Source of the DNA: Chrysoperla carnea
Taxonomy: Eukaryota > Arthropoda > Insecta > Neuroptera > Chrysopidae
Length of the DNA stretch: 64,000 nt
Direction of reading: 5' to 3'
Assembly: GCF_905475395.1 (NCBI RefSeq)
Contig: NC_058342.1
Coordinates: 3,779,001-3,843,000, forward strand
Program-made: the position numbers and the translations under genes
Notes under the pieces: model-generated
What the model saw: only the letters and a program-made list of their open reading frames with translations
The model's database searches: none
Told to the model about the DNA's origin: nothing
In this document: positions 23,892-34,435 of the stretch, piece by piece
How positions within the stretch are numbered: the stretch's first letter is position 1
How the letters are laid out: every line of letters begins with the position of its first letter

Positions 23892-24296
23892 ATGAATAGA
23901 GCAGAATTAAAATTTTTCATAATATTAATCAAAATGAATAGAGCAGAATTAAAATTATTTGATAGTTGTTTAGTGCGACCATGCATAAAAATGGACGACT
24001 TACCACTGAAAAAAAAATTAAAAATACTAAAAATGGAGCGGATTCTAACGAAACATGGGCCATCAATAAAAGTTTCACTGGATATAAGCCTAGATGGTAC
24101 AGAAAACGAGTGGGTTTTTCTACCATCTAGGTTTGCAGTGTTGACGGACAACATGATTAAGTTATTTAACACAAAACCGGGGTATTTGATGGTGGAGGAG
24201 AAAATTGGAAGAAGTCACCAACTGAGACTGCGCCTATTCGAAGACGATGGTGATGATGATGATGATGACTATGTTCAAGAACATCAAAATTTTTAA
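23892..24296 (+). CDS. Small acidic-tailed Polinton protein, unknown (134 aa)
   Basis: First gene inside the left TIR. The first 15 codons repeat the next 15 through a 45-base tandem duplication, so the original start is probably the second ATG at 23937. The body has a strand-rich segment (IKVSLDISLDG...EWVFLPSRFAVLTDNMIKLF) and the C-terminus is an Asp run (DDGDDDDDDYVQ). The body loosely suggests a PC4-like single-stranded-DNA-binding fold, which is only an impression. It has its own TATA box and no intron. I do not recognise the family with certainty. Confidence 0.6.
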   Translation: MNRAELKFFIILIKMNRAELKLFDSCLVRPCIKMDDLPLKKKLKILKMERILTKHGPSIKVSLDISLDGTENEWVFLPSRFAVLTDNMIKLFNTKPGYLMVEEKIGRSHQLRLRLFEDDGDDDDDDYVQEHQNF

Positions 24297-24417
24297 CAAA
24301 TCATTCCTATATTGAATTTTATTACTGCAAGATATATATATTTTATTGTTATTGTTATAAAAAAATTGTAAAGTTTAGGTTTTTGATATTTAAAAAAAAA
24401 ATAATACTAAATAAATT

Positions 24418-25090
24418 ATGGATATTTTTGTAAAAAATGGTGTTTATTTCAATTCATTACAATTATGGGGTACAATGTCGCTACAAAATCATATTGATCT
24501 GTTTCAAAATTCGGAGATGATTTACCCAGAATATTTTAATGTGAGTATTGTTTGATAAGATCTGTTTAGAAAATTGTAGCCAAATATTTTTATAGATGGA
24601 ATTTTATCAACTTATGGAGGCATGTCGTTGGAGTATACCTACAAAGTTAATCGACACATTACGGTATTCTTATTTAGAAGTGGATGATTGCTTTCATATT
24701 GCTGCATTTATAGTAAGAAATTGTTTGGATGCAATCTTATTTGTAAATTATGCGAAAAAGTTCAACTACTTTAAAAGAGATTTCAATCAGTTTGAAATAT
24801 TACTAAATGAATGTTGTGATGATCTTACTCATGGAAGTAACTTGAGAAAAAATTGGGGTACATACGATATCCGCCGAAAACAATGGATTGGTGATAGTGC
24901 TAGACATGATGAGAGAATGTTTTTATGGTATGAACAAATAGATCCTAAAATTCTCTGTAGAATGCTATACCAACAAATGGATGGTGGAAATATACCGAAA
25001 TGGTTCGAGCCATGGATATGTGCTACAAATTGTAATGAAATAGACAGATGTGATTGTGGAAGAAATAGTGATGATCATGATTGTATATAG
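24418..25090 (+). CDS. Two-exon Polinton gene of unknown function (205 aa)
   Basis: Exon 1 is 24418-24540 (41 codons, starting MDIFVKNGVYF); the intron begins GTGAGT and ends TTTTTATAG; exon 2 is 24596-25090. The splice is in phase. The protein is helical and ends in a Cys-rich patch (CATNCNEIDRCDCG). A decayed copy of its 3' end precedes the nucleotidyltransferase-like gene in region C (52780-53000), so the family is shared between Polintons here. I do not know its role. It is intact. Confidence 0.65.
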
Positions 25091-25228
25091 AAATAAAAAC
25101 ATGAATATAATTGTCTATGATAAGTTTTTTTAAAAATGTGTTTGTATTTACAATAAAAAACACCTATAATTTAATTAATCATTGTTTTGTTTTATCTATG
25201 AAATGACCTCACCACCTTATTTTCAGGT

Positions 25229-25335
25229 TATAAATACACCTTGTTTGTGATAATTATATTCGCACCATCAAGTAATTTTGAGTAATAAACATGAATCAAA
25301 AAACATTTGTATTACAACAATATTTTTATATTGCT
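25229..25335 (+). pseudogene. Orphan promoter and start codon of a deleted gene
   Basis: TATAAATA at 25229-25236, then an ATG at 25291 (MNQKTFVLQQYFYIA) that reaches a stop after 15 codons where TIR-like sequence begins at about 25326-25335. Promoter spacing (62 bases) matches the other genes of this element. This looks like the front of a plus-strand gene whose body was removed when TIR sequence was copied in. Confidence 0.5.
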
Positions 25336-25735
25336 TGAAATTTACATAATAAAAATACATGTTCAAACTTGTTTGAATGGACTTTGATCTTAAAATAATT
25401 TTACACGTGTCAGCTATTCTCAAGAATATGTTGAAATAGATTTGACCTTGAAAAATATGATATCATCATCCTGTTACAAGTTCAAACTTGTTTGAATAAA
25501 AATACATGTTCAAACTTGTTTGAACATGTTTAAACTTGTTTGAATCGCATTAGATCTTAAAATAATTTTACACGTGTTATGAGATTAGAATAAAGGTTTT
25601 ATTTAATAAAAATCTTATAAATATTTTTTTTTTATTTATTAATGATTAAAATTTACATTTTAAAAAAAATTTACAGAAAAAAATTATTATTATGAATCTG
25701 AAAAAACACACAAAGTATTGGTGACACTACAGTTC
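25326..25735. repeat. Internal TIR fragment with ATPase 3' flank, copy 1
   Basis: Starts with a TIR inner block (as at 23500-23770) and runs into the A+T-rich 3' flank of the ATPase gene. It is nearly identical over about 410 bases to 26403-26812, making a direct duplication on either side of the ATPase remnant. Confidence 0.85.
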
Positions 25736-26299
25736 AATAAATTCATCAAATCCATTCCTATAACGACCTGCATTCATAGAGAAATTTTTCATTATTACAA
25801 CAAATCCATTTGGTGAACTCCAACAATGTCGACATAAATCATGAAATTTTTGAAAATTCATATCAGAGCCAACATGATCGTAGAATATGTGTTTTAGATT
25901 CATTTCGTCCGTTTTGAATAACACCAAGCAATTAACATTGTCCCTTATGTTATGCTTTGGAACACGTGCGTAGCTCTGACATAGATAGAAACAATCAATT
26001 TTTCGATGACGGCCCATACTAAAGTATTCTCTAATTCTCTGTTGTGAATGACAGCTCACATCATCAAAAATGAAAAGACTTTTTTCTCGAGCTTCATTCG
26101 GACTAAGAATTTCACTAGTATCACTAAATGGAAAATATCCAACCCCTTCCACTAATTTTAAAGTCTCTTCTAGTAATTGATATTTCGGTTAGTAAACAGA
26201 TTTACTGTAAACATAAATGTTTTCAAAGTGTAAACCATTTTCATCTTAAATTAAATTCAACATAACATTGGTTTTACCACAACCACTAGGGCCACATAT
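25727..26299 (-). pseudogene. Polinton DNA-packaging ATPase (FtsK/HerA type), truncated
   Basis: The minus-strand reading begins in TIR-derived sequence and shows a Walker A loop (GPSGCGKT, 26293-26270). A downstream segment (141 codons from 26152) has Walker B (SLFIFDDV), a sensor-like Gln (YLCQSYARVP), and the C-terminal core (NAGRYRNGFDEF). Two in-frame stops lie between the Walker motifs, and the N-terminus before Walker A has been replaced by TIR repeat. In intact Polintons this enzyme pumps DNA into the capsid. Homologous to 57119-57424. Confidence 0.8.
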
Positions 26300-26812
26300 G
26301 ATATCATCATCTTGTAACAAGTTCAAACTTGTTTGAAATAATTTTACATGTGTCAAAACACGTGACCGGATATTAATATTTTTTTATGATTAAGCAATGT
26401 AATATGACACTTGAAATTTACATAATAAAAATACATGTTCAAACTTGTTTAAATGGACTTTGATCTTAAAATAATTTTACACGTGTCAGCTATTCTCAAA
26501 AATATGTTGAAATAGATTTGACTTTGAAAAATATGATATCATCATCCTGTTACAAGTTCAAACTTGTTTGAATAAAAATACATGTTCAAACTTGTTTGAA
26601 CATGTTTAAACTTGTTTGAATCGCATTAGATCTTAAAATAATTTTACACGTGTTATGAGATTAGAATAAAGGTTTTATTTAATAAAAATCTTATAAATAT
26701 TTTTTTTTTTATTTATTAATGATTAAAATTTACATTTTAAAAAAAATTTACAGAAAAAAATTATTATTATGAATCTGAAAAAACACACAAAGTATTGGTG
26801 ACACTACAGTAT
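26290..26812. repeat. Internal TIR fragment, copy 2, with second ATPase 3' flank
   Basis: 26290-26670 is TIR inner sequence in left-TIR orientation. 26403-26812 duplicates 25326-25735 almost exactly, ending at CACTACAG. The duplication explains why two copies of the ATPase 3' flank surround one ATPase remnant. Confidence 0.85.
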
Positions 26813-27005
26813 GGGATTAAAAAAGAAAAAGACGAAAAAGGCAAAGAAAACTATAAACTTTATAGCATCAGTGCGAAAGGCACGAAATGCCTTGTTTCTA
26901 AACAGACCAGTATTAAACTGGTCAAAACCAGTATTAAACAGACCTGTTTCTAAACAGACCAGTATTAAACCGGTCAAAACCAGTATTAAACAGACCTGTT
27001 TCTAA
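26811..27005 (+). pseudogene. Small basic protein N-terminus running into minisatellite
   Basis: Starts MGLKKKKTKKAKKTINFIA, a Lys-rich head reminiscent of the small basic virion-core proteins found in Polintons and adenoviruses, then runs into translated repeat (NRPVLN, KTSIK). The natural C-terminus seems lost to the repeat array. The family assignment is inference from composition only. Confidence 0.4.
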
Positions 27006-27012
27006 ACAGACC
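26885..27012. repeat. Minisatellite with CAGACC units, left array
   Basis: Units built from AAACAGACCAGTATTAAAC and CGGTCAAAACCAGTATTAAA. The related array at 28820-29040 lies beyond the C2H2 and DUF8207-like genes. Confidence 0.85.
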
Positions 27013-27073
27013 TATTATTTCAAGTTACTCCATCAGTCAGTTCACAACCGATACAGTTTTTTTTTTGATAAAC

Positions 27074-27591
27074 ATGTTTAAATGTGAATATTGTGATCTC
27101 ATATTTTCTCGGAAATTTAATAAAAATAGACACATTCAGCGTTGTCACGCCTCTGATTTCAACAATGCTATTCAAAATATACATAATGATAAAGATTGTT
27201 CTATTGCTGAATCTAGTAAAAGAAAACGAACATTGAGCAATCTTCAAAGAGTTCGGAATCTATCGTTGCTAAAACTTCAAAGTTAAAACCAAATGATGAT
27301 GAATCATATGATGATATTTCATTTAATGAATCAGAGAGTAGCAATCAAAGGTTTAATCTGGAAATGAGTAGTGATAGAAGCAAATTGGATAATTCACAAA
27401 CTAAACAATACAAGGAATATGAATCAGCTATGAATAGTAAGAGTGTCCTAGAGGTTGATGAAAATATTTCTTATTATAATGTTGATCCCAATGTATTAAT
27501 TGATACATTAAGAAGTCTATATTCTACAGATGTTGGAAAAGAAATACTGTCTATAATTCATCACTTGCGAAAAACAAATATAATTAAATAA
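27074..27591 (+). pseudogene. C2H2 zinc-finger Polinton protein, one-base frameshift
   Basis: The ATG at 27074 starts a protein with one C2H2 finger (CEYCDLIFSRKF...HIQRCH) and a Ser/Lys-rich linker (SSKRKRTLSN). It shifts out of frame near 27240, where one T present in the homologue at 55518-56102 is missing. The C-terminal half (NVDPNVLIDTLRSLYSTDV, ending at 27591) remains open in the other frame. A single finger plus a basic patch suggests DNA binding or nuclear action. No cellular homologue is recognised. Confidence 0.7.
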
Positions 27592-27844
27592 CAAGTTGAT
27601 ATTAACTTTTAACATAAAATTAGTAATTTCTTATTAAAAATCATTTATGTATTTTGTTTTAATCTAAAATTGTAATTTTTTTTTAAATAAAATTTTTTTT
27701 TATCTAATCTGTAGTACAAGTTGATTTATTATTATTCCTTATAAAGAGCTTATTATCTAGGTTGATTGCTGATGCTTGTTAGGTTATTAAGCGCTGTTTA
27801 TCAACTGTATAGGTCATTTAATTTGTGATCTTTCATGTGATAAC

Positions 27845-28819
27845 ATGCTTCAGACAACGAAACAGCTAGCTAAGTTGAGAGATATTATACAGAAAAAGTA
27901 TAACGCACTCAAAGCTGATGAACAAACAGCGACCATTTCATTAGAAAAAGCATTTAAGCCCATCACTGATCCGTTGAATAAGCTAGTAGAAAAACAAGAG
28001 AACAAAAATGATTTTACTCGAATTAATATAAAACGCAAGATGGAAGATGATACATTAGAAGACAATAAAGATGAACTATTAAATTATACGCCAATGAAGG
28101 CTCGAAAATTATTTGAAGATACTCCAGTAGTCACAAAACAAAATCTATCAGACACCTATGAGGATGATGCATTACACACTCCTGATGTTGTATTTAGGGA
28201 GATTATAAAATCACCAGAGAATAATCAGCATGCACTTCAGCATTTTACAAAGACTTATGGAGATATGGCCGGTAAATACATTTATTTTATATTATCGAAT
28301 AAAGATGATAAGCTTATCGATAATATTTACGGATTACGTTATGATAATGCTGCTGATAGATTATATGTAGGTAATTCAGTGGTTCACATTAAGCATAACG
28401 ATATACAAGTCAACGAAAAATGGTACGACGGGACATCAGGTTTATATGAGCTTTTAGTAAAACAGATACCAAAACATTATTCAGAGCAAGACATGCGTAA
28501 CTATTTAGAAATTGTAACATCAACAAACGCTTATAGACGGAATTATGACTCTCGGGGTCAAATTCAAGGAACTAGAGGTTTAAAGTATAAAAAAATCATT
28601 AAGAAACATCTATACCCATCGGCTCCTGCTTCTGGTAGCGGTCTAACATTATCACGAGTAACTAATAATCCCATAGATTATGTGTACTGGAATACAATCG
28701 ACGAACTTTGCGACAGATTACGGCTGTTATGCGCATCACGTGACGCGGGAAATTTCAGCCACCAAAATGAGATAAATAGTTTGATACAAGAGTTAAGGGA
28801 AGAAAACATAATATACTGA
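27845..28819 (+). CDS. DUF8207-like Polinton protein (324 aa)
   Basis: An intact single-exon gene. The N-terminus is a coiled-coil-like helix ending in a KPITDPLNKL motif, then an acidic/basic linker, then a conserved C-terminal domain (YGLRYD...VGNSVVHI, WYDGTSGLYELL, LEIVTSTNAYRR, GLKYKKIIKKHLYP). A final helix follows (WNTIDELCDRLRLL...INSLIQELR). I believe this matches the insect DUF8207 family, recalled from memory. Function is unknown; its recurrence in Polinton contexts suggests a virion or replication role. Paralogue at 57461-58261 and an N-terminal fragment at 55230-55490. Confidence 0.7.
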   Translation: MLQTTKQLAKLRDIIQKKYNALKADEQTATISLEKAFKPITDPLNKLVEKQENKNDFTRINIKRKMEDDTLEDNKDELLNYTPMKARKLFEDTPVVTKQNLSDTYEDDALHTPDVVFREIIKSPENNQHALQHFTKTYGDMAGKYIYFILSNKDDKLIDNIYGLRYDNAADRLYVGNSVVHIKHNDIQVNEKWYDGTSGLYELLVKQIPKHYSEQDMRNYLEIVTSTNAYRRNYDSRGQIQGTRGLKYKKIIKKHLYPSAPASGSGLTLSRVTNNPIDYVYWNTIDELCDRLRLLCASRDAGNFSHQNEINSLIQELREENIIY

Positions 28820-29145
28820 AAACCGGACCTGTTTCTAAACAGACCAGTATTAAACCGATCAAAACCAGTATTAAACCGGTCAAAAACAGTATTAAACAGA
28901 CCTGTTTAGATACAGACCTGTTTAGATGCAGATCTGTTTAGATACTGACCTGTTTAGTTACAGACCTGTTTAGATACAGACCTGTTTAGAAACAGACCTG
29001 TTAAGATACAGACCTGTTTAGATACAGACCTGTTTAGTATTATCGGAGTAATTTGGAGTAATTTGGAGTAATATCGGAGTAATTTGGAGTAATATCGGAG
29101 TAATATCGGAGTAATTTGGAGTAATATCGGAGTAATTTGGAGTAA
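28820..29145. repeat. Two adjoining minisatellites right of the DUF8207-like gene
   Basis: 28820-29040: ACAGACCTGTTTAGAT units of about 16 bases plus longer AAACCGGTCAAAACC units. 29040-29145: GGAGTAATATC and GGAGTAATTT units. The second type is the reverse complement of the TTACTCCGATA/ATTGCTCCGATA style array at 57040-57115 in region C. Confidence 0.9.
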
Positions 29146-29495
29146 TTTTTCCCAACCCCAGGTATTAGTGTAGAAGATGTTTGTGAATCAATATGAATTC
29201 TGATTCAAAATAATGATAATTTACCTTAAATGATGATGGATCCAAAGTTAAAGTCCGGTGGTTAGGGTTCGACTCTTTACATGATTCATATATTGATAAA
29301 AAAAGTCTTATTTCATAGTGGACCGCTTTTGTGAACATATTTGTGTTTTATAAAAAATAAAAAATAAAAAATATCACATTGTAAAAATATTTTTTTTATT
29401 GTAAAATTTTATCTATAACATATAAAAACAGAGTTGTATTATAATAATATTTAAAAAATATATATTTATAAATTATCGAAAATACATTATAATTA
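29146..29495. other. Intergenic segment with a block shared with region C
   Basis: 29150-29235 (around CCAGGTATTAGTGTAGAAGA) reappears nearly unchanged at 56340-56420, also beside a minisatellite. On the minus strand a donor-like AAG/GTAA lies in both copies, so it may be a leftover exon edge. The rest is A+T-rich without a recognisable gene. Confidence 0.6.
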
Positions 29496-29939
29496 TTATT
29501 CTGAAAAGTGTCCATTGTCATCATCATCATCATCATCATCATCATTATCTTTCTTCATAAGATAATTTTCAATTATTTCTTTCACTTGAACATAGTCGGA
29601 TAACTCGTCTGATGTAAATACACTGTAGTAAGATTGTTCAAAAATGGATAGTCCTACAATTCCATCTTTTTGTCCAGAGTGGATATTTTTTAAAATCCAG
29701 TTCCAAATTTGTTTGTCTTCATCGTCTGACGATGGGGAAAATTTCACTTCTAAGTCCATTTGTTCTACCTTATCAATAAGGTAGTTTAAAGTTTCCGGTC
29801 GACCACATTTAATTGCCATATTAACTAATGTTTTAAAATACTTTGTTAACACATTGTTTATAGTACTTAAACTACAATTTTCTTTAATCATATTAACAAT
29901 ACAGTTGTTATCACTAGTATGATTACCAAAGTCTTGCAT
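29496..29939 (-). CDS. Acidic-tailed Polinton protein, unknown (147 aa)
   Basis: A single open frame between the minisatellite and polB. The helical body (TINNVLTKYFKTLVNMAIKC, GRPETLNYLIDKV) resembles one ankyrin-like or helical-repeat hairpin. The C-terminus is an Asp run (NDDDDDDDDDNGHFSE) near 29510-29545. A decayed relative may lie at 50290-50560. I do not recognise a family. It is intact, and its codon use and A+T content match the neighbours. Confidence 0.6.
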   Translation of the reverse strand: MQDFGNHTSDNNCIVNMIKENCSLSTINNVLTKYFKTLVNMAIKCGRPETLNYLIDKVEQMDLEVKFSPSSDDEDKQIWNWILKNIHSGQKDGIVGLSIFEQSYYSVFTSDELSDYVQVKEIIENYLMKKDNDDDDDDDDDNGHFSE

Positions 29940-30179
29940 TTTGTATGTTTAAACTAACACTAAATTGTTTTCTACAATAATTCTACCTAACTATCAGTTT
30001 TTTGACACCCCCACCACTACTCTATCAATTGTTCATGCGCACTACTCTATCAATTGTTTGTACACCTATCACAATACCGAACCACTTTGAGGATCACAAC
30101 AACAACAGCAGGATACATTTCTGAAACAACAGCAAAAATTAGCTAAATATTAAAAACATAAAATATAAAATACTTACAC

Positions 30180-33100
30180 TCAACAAATAATGCTATAGTG
30201 GCCCCATGGTTTTGTTTCACATGAATTGTGAGTAATGTATCGTTTTTGGTCAAACGGTGATAAGCCCACTTTCTGCTGTTTGATGGTATGTAAGCGGTGT
30301 CGCTTGGATTGGATGCTTTGCTGAACACGGTAAAAGTTACGGTTCTCAAGCAAACACCGCTTATAGTCCTCAAAAGTAAGTTTTCGGATAGCTGACTTCT
30401 TGAGACCCTTGGATCGTTTAGTCTCTTTTTTATTTTGCACCCGAATAGCATACATTTTGCTACGTAATCCGACAAATTCCAGCATAACATCACCATTATT
30501 TTCATCGGACATTAAACCCTTGACTTTCTTATTACGTAGTGGCATACCATAGATGTTGTCGGGTGCATAGTCAGCCGTATCAAAACGATTAATATCCTGT
30601 TTCATGACCTCATAGACGTCAGTATTTCTCACGCTATAAATTAGACTATCGGTGTCTGTGTATAATAACCTGACATTTGTGGGGTTGTACCGTTGGTACA
30701 TGTAGTTGTAGTGGAAGTCATACACAAACGTTTTCGATATGTCTAAAATTGTGAAGCCTATGTAGATGGGTTTGTTGAAACGTATCTGTGATTTTTTCAT
30801 TTCAACAATACTGACGTCATTGTCGAGCACCATCATACTGTGAAAATTGGGTTTGGCAATTAATTTCTTCACACCATGTTTTCCATCCCAATTTTTTCTT
30901 ATGTACACAACCCGATGTTTCCTCACATTCTCCATGGTTTTACCGAAGATGGCATTAATCATGAGTTTGAATAATGCTTTTTCAAACTCATTTGAGGCGT
31001 TCTTGCGCATCTCGGTATTGAAATCAATATATGGTTTCAACCATGCAGATTGATCGAATTGTAACACACGGTGGTATTTTGTTACCTTAACACCGAGTTG
31101 TGTATACAGTTTTAAATTCCTGTAGTGCACGACATAGTTGGTCTTATTGTAAAGGGTTGACAGAAGATATTTTTGTTTTGATCCAGGTGGTTTCGTTGTC
31201 TCCGGACATGGCGGTAAATCGCTAAAGTTATCATGTAGATGTTGGGGTATTTCAAGGTCTACTTCTAAAATGTACCCGACTGGTGAATCATCTGCAACAT
31301 CCTCGATGTTTGGTGTGTCGACCCACTTAAAATTTCCTGTTGGTAGGTATCCACACATTGCTGCACCATATAGGTTCACCACATCGTAATACATAAGGTA
31401 GACATCTTCTTGAGTTTTATCATACCCCTCTTCCATGTACTTATTGTTTGCCTTAGCATAGCGATTAGAACATTGACTTACACCGCCTCTGATTCCTTTC
31501 TCGATAAACAACAAGTCATCAATATCCGTGAACAATTCCAATTTGATATTGGTGTATTTCAACATGGCGCTCCACGTATAGCCAGGAAGTGTGTAATAGT
31601 GACTAGGATCGAGACTATAGCTATGAATACAAGTGTTACGGAAATTTTCAAAAATATCCGCAAGTAGTAACACATCAGTTTTCATATACAGGTCAGAATA
31701 ATCACCTAGTGTATGTAAATTGAATGTGTTCCATACCTGTATCGCATGGTTATAATCCTCATCCGTTATGTGTTCATCTGTTAACACACTGTAGAACGCC
31801 TCCTTTGGTGGTAATTTTGTCTCTTGGAGACGTCCCCAGCTACTCATGTATTCATATGGAAATACACCTTTTCTCGTTAGCAATTGAAATTGTTCATCAT
31901 TACTGACCTATAAAAAATTAAAAAACAAATTACAACCCTGTATTAAAAATTAATTATTTTTTATCATTTACCTCTTTATGTAAAATGGATTTTTTATCAT
32001 TATCTAAATATGAGGCCAGATTTTCCAACTTGTCTGCGAGAAATCGGAAGGAATCAATGAATCTTAATTGAATGTCCGAGACGTGCTTTGTGAAACTGAT
32101 GTACTTTTCTTTGTTGATGGGCAACACATCAACTTGACCGTCGATTTCCGTCAGCAGAGCTTCAATAATAAAATGCGAATCGTATCCACTTAAGTTGTGC
32201 ATCACAACAGGTATCACCCTTGAATCTTGATAATGCAGATTACAAAATTGGTGTGCTGCTCCACGGTAGATACCTAAAATAGATTAATATAAAATTAGAT
32301 GAAATTAAAAAATAATAAATAACCTGCATTACCTGTGCGATGTGAATGGTCGCGAACACGTATGGAATTGGATACGAAATCTTTACCACAAATGTGACAC
32401 TTCTCTGCTGACATAAAATCCAGTTCTTGTTCGACGGTGAGCGGATACATTGGTTTAACGTGTTTTATTTTTTGCTCTAATGAGTACGCTACTTGTTCCA
32501 GTTCATGAACAAACCACTTGACACAATCAGCACCACGGTATGCCTTATAAAACGATTGGTTGGGATCATGGGTACAATGAACATAGTAACCTACACTGTA
32601 GGGTACATGTTTTTGAATATTTTTTGTATAAGACCCATGATCCATTTCCATGTCTTCATGATGTTGTGGTACCAATAGTGCCTCAAAGTCAGCGTACACC
32701 ATATACTCAACACGTTCCTTGCTGTTGAAATCTTTGAACTCAACGAACCGCTCGTCATCAGTTTCAGGCATTCGTACCCGCACCGCTTCTTTTTCACCAC
32801 AATTTACTGAATGCTGTTGGAGTTTGACTTCTGTAGCAAAATAGTTGAGACATCGATCACATAAATAAATTTTACCTACGTGTTTTGTTACACCCGATCG
32901 ACTCAACTTTGCTAAATTTTTTATCCAGCAAAAGTGGTGACTGTTCCCATTCTCCACAGCCAATAGATGAATTTTCTTCCCCGCAGTGTTCGAACTAACG
33001 CGTACAGGGAAAATTTCCAAACCATGTATAAACGTATCTTTGTAGCCGTACACGTTAATCGATAAATGCGGGTTCATCTTTTCAAATTTATTAATTTGAT

Positions 33101-34061
33101 CCAGAGACATGGGAAACTTTAATCCATCATATTTTAAATGATATTTATAGTGCGGGTACTTATTTAAACGTTGAGGATCCTTTTCAACCGGGTAAAGTGC
33201 TGACATTATCGACCATAAAAAGCAATGTTGGTCATCATTCCGGACATTAATCACAGCTTTTCTACATTTAATTGCAGATGGTAGTTCGCAAAATGTTCCA
33301 GCTGTGATCGGAGAGTACTTATTCATGTGGACTCGAATATTTATGATCATGTCAAGAGCCCAACCGCTATCGCGTTCCTGGAATTCTTCCAATTTTTTCA
33401 ACAAATAGTTTTTGACATGATCAATGTACCACTCCTGCATGTCCGTTGTCAGATACATTTCCTTGGCCGGCGTTATAAAAGTTTTCAAATCCTCCTCTTT
33501 GGTGGTGGGCTTAATGAAATTGCCCGTGAACATAATATACACCTGAAATAAAATCTCATTAGACTATTTAAATTATAAATCTTAAATTTTACTTACCTTG
33601 AGGGGATGATTCACTAGCTCACGCCGAACGTGTCTTCTAAACATTGGAAATGCCCGGTTGAAAAATATATTTGGATCTTTATAATCCAAATTTGTAATCA
33701 TACCAGTCTTCACCCTGCCCTGGTGGTGGGTTTCAATTGTCTCCCAGATTAGATGTCGATTTTGTTTTTTGGTGACTCCACCACCTTGTTTAACTAAATC
33801 TAATCGCAGTCGGTGAAGTTGCCGCTGGTATGATTTACAAAGTCCAATATTAGCTTCAAGACGCAGAGGATTTTCTTTCTTTAACATCAACATCTTTTTG
33901 AATAAGCGGATGTTCTGCTTATTAAGTATCATCCATCGCTCAGCTTCCTCCACCGTCTTGATGAGCCTCAACGCTCTCTCCACTTTCTTCATCATATCAG
34001 TGCTACCACCTTGAGGTTCCGCGTTTAGCGTTTGCATAACATTTTGTTCGTAGGTGTCCAT
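30180..34061 (-). CDS. polB: Polinton family B DNA polymerase, four coding exons
   Basis: Join of 34061-33597, 33542-32333, 32273-31971 and 31907-30180, all with GT/AG signals. Exon 1 encodes about 155 basic helical residues without a recognised domain. Exon 2 has exo I (YADFEALL) and a Cys/His patch (CHICGKDF...RDHSH). Exon 3 has exo II ([10 protein letters not shown]). Exon 4 has exo III ([13 protein letters not shown]), motif A ([11 protein letters not shown]), motif B ([14 protein letters not shown]) and motif C (YTDTDSLIY), with a terminal GHY-type end. All catalytic Asp/Glu positions I can check are present and no stop interrupts it, so it may encode an active protein-primed polymerase with proofreading. 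Confidence 0.88.
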
Positions 34062-34350
34062 CTTTCAAAAAAATTATATTTAAGTTTCACAATATTATTT
34101 AAAAAATTTTACACTTACCGTTATATTTTCAAATACTAAGCAAAATATACGTTACCGAACGTTCAACACTAAAGTTAACTTACAACTGAGTAATATTTGT
34201 TTTTTGTATAAAATATATAGACTAAGTTTAGAATAATAAATATACCAAAAACAAAATAATAATGATAATAATAATAATAATAATAAGAAAAAACTAACTG
34301 AAGCAAAGGTGAATTTCAAAAGAGATACTTCAACAGCTACGTACATCACT

Positions 34351-34357
34351 TTTTATA
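34351..34357 (-). promoter_or_regulatory. TATA box upstream of polB B
   Basis: TATAAAA on the minus strand, about 290 bases before the ATG. Donor-like CGGTAAGTG near 34120 and acceptor GAAAG before the ATG suggest a 5' UTR intron. The same arrangement is seen in element A. Confidence 0.5.
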
Positions 34358-34435
34358 GCATTATCCCCACCACTAAAAAAGTTGTAATTTGATATTTTTA
34401 TAATCGTAATTCAAACTAATTATTTTTTCTTGGAA

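Noticed and set aside
27850..28065. Minus-strand frame inside the DUF8207-like gene
   Set aside because: Antisense shadow with no start signal or homology.
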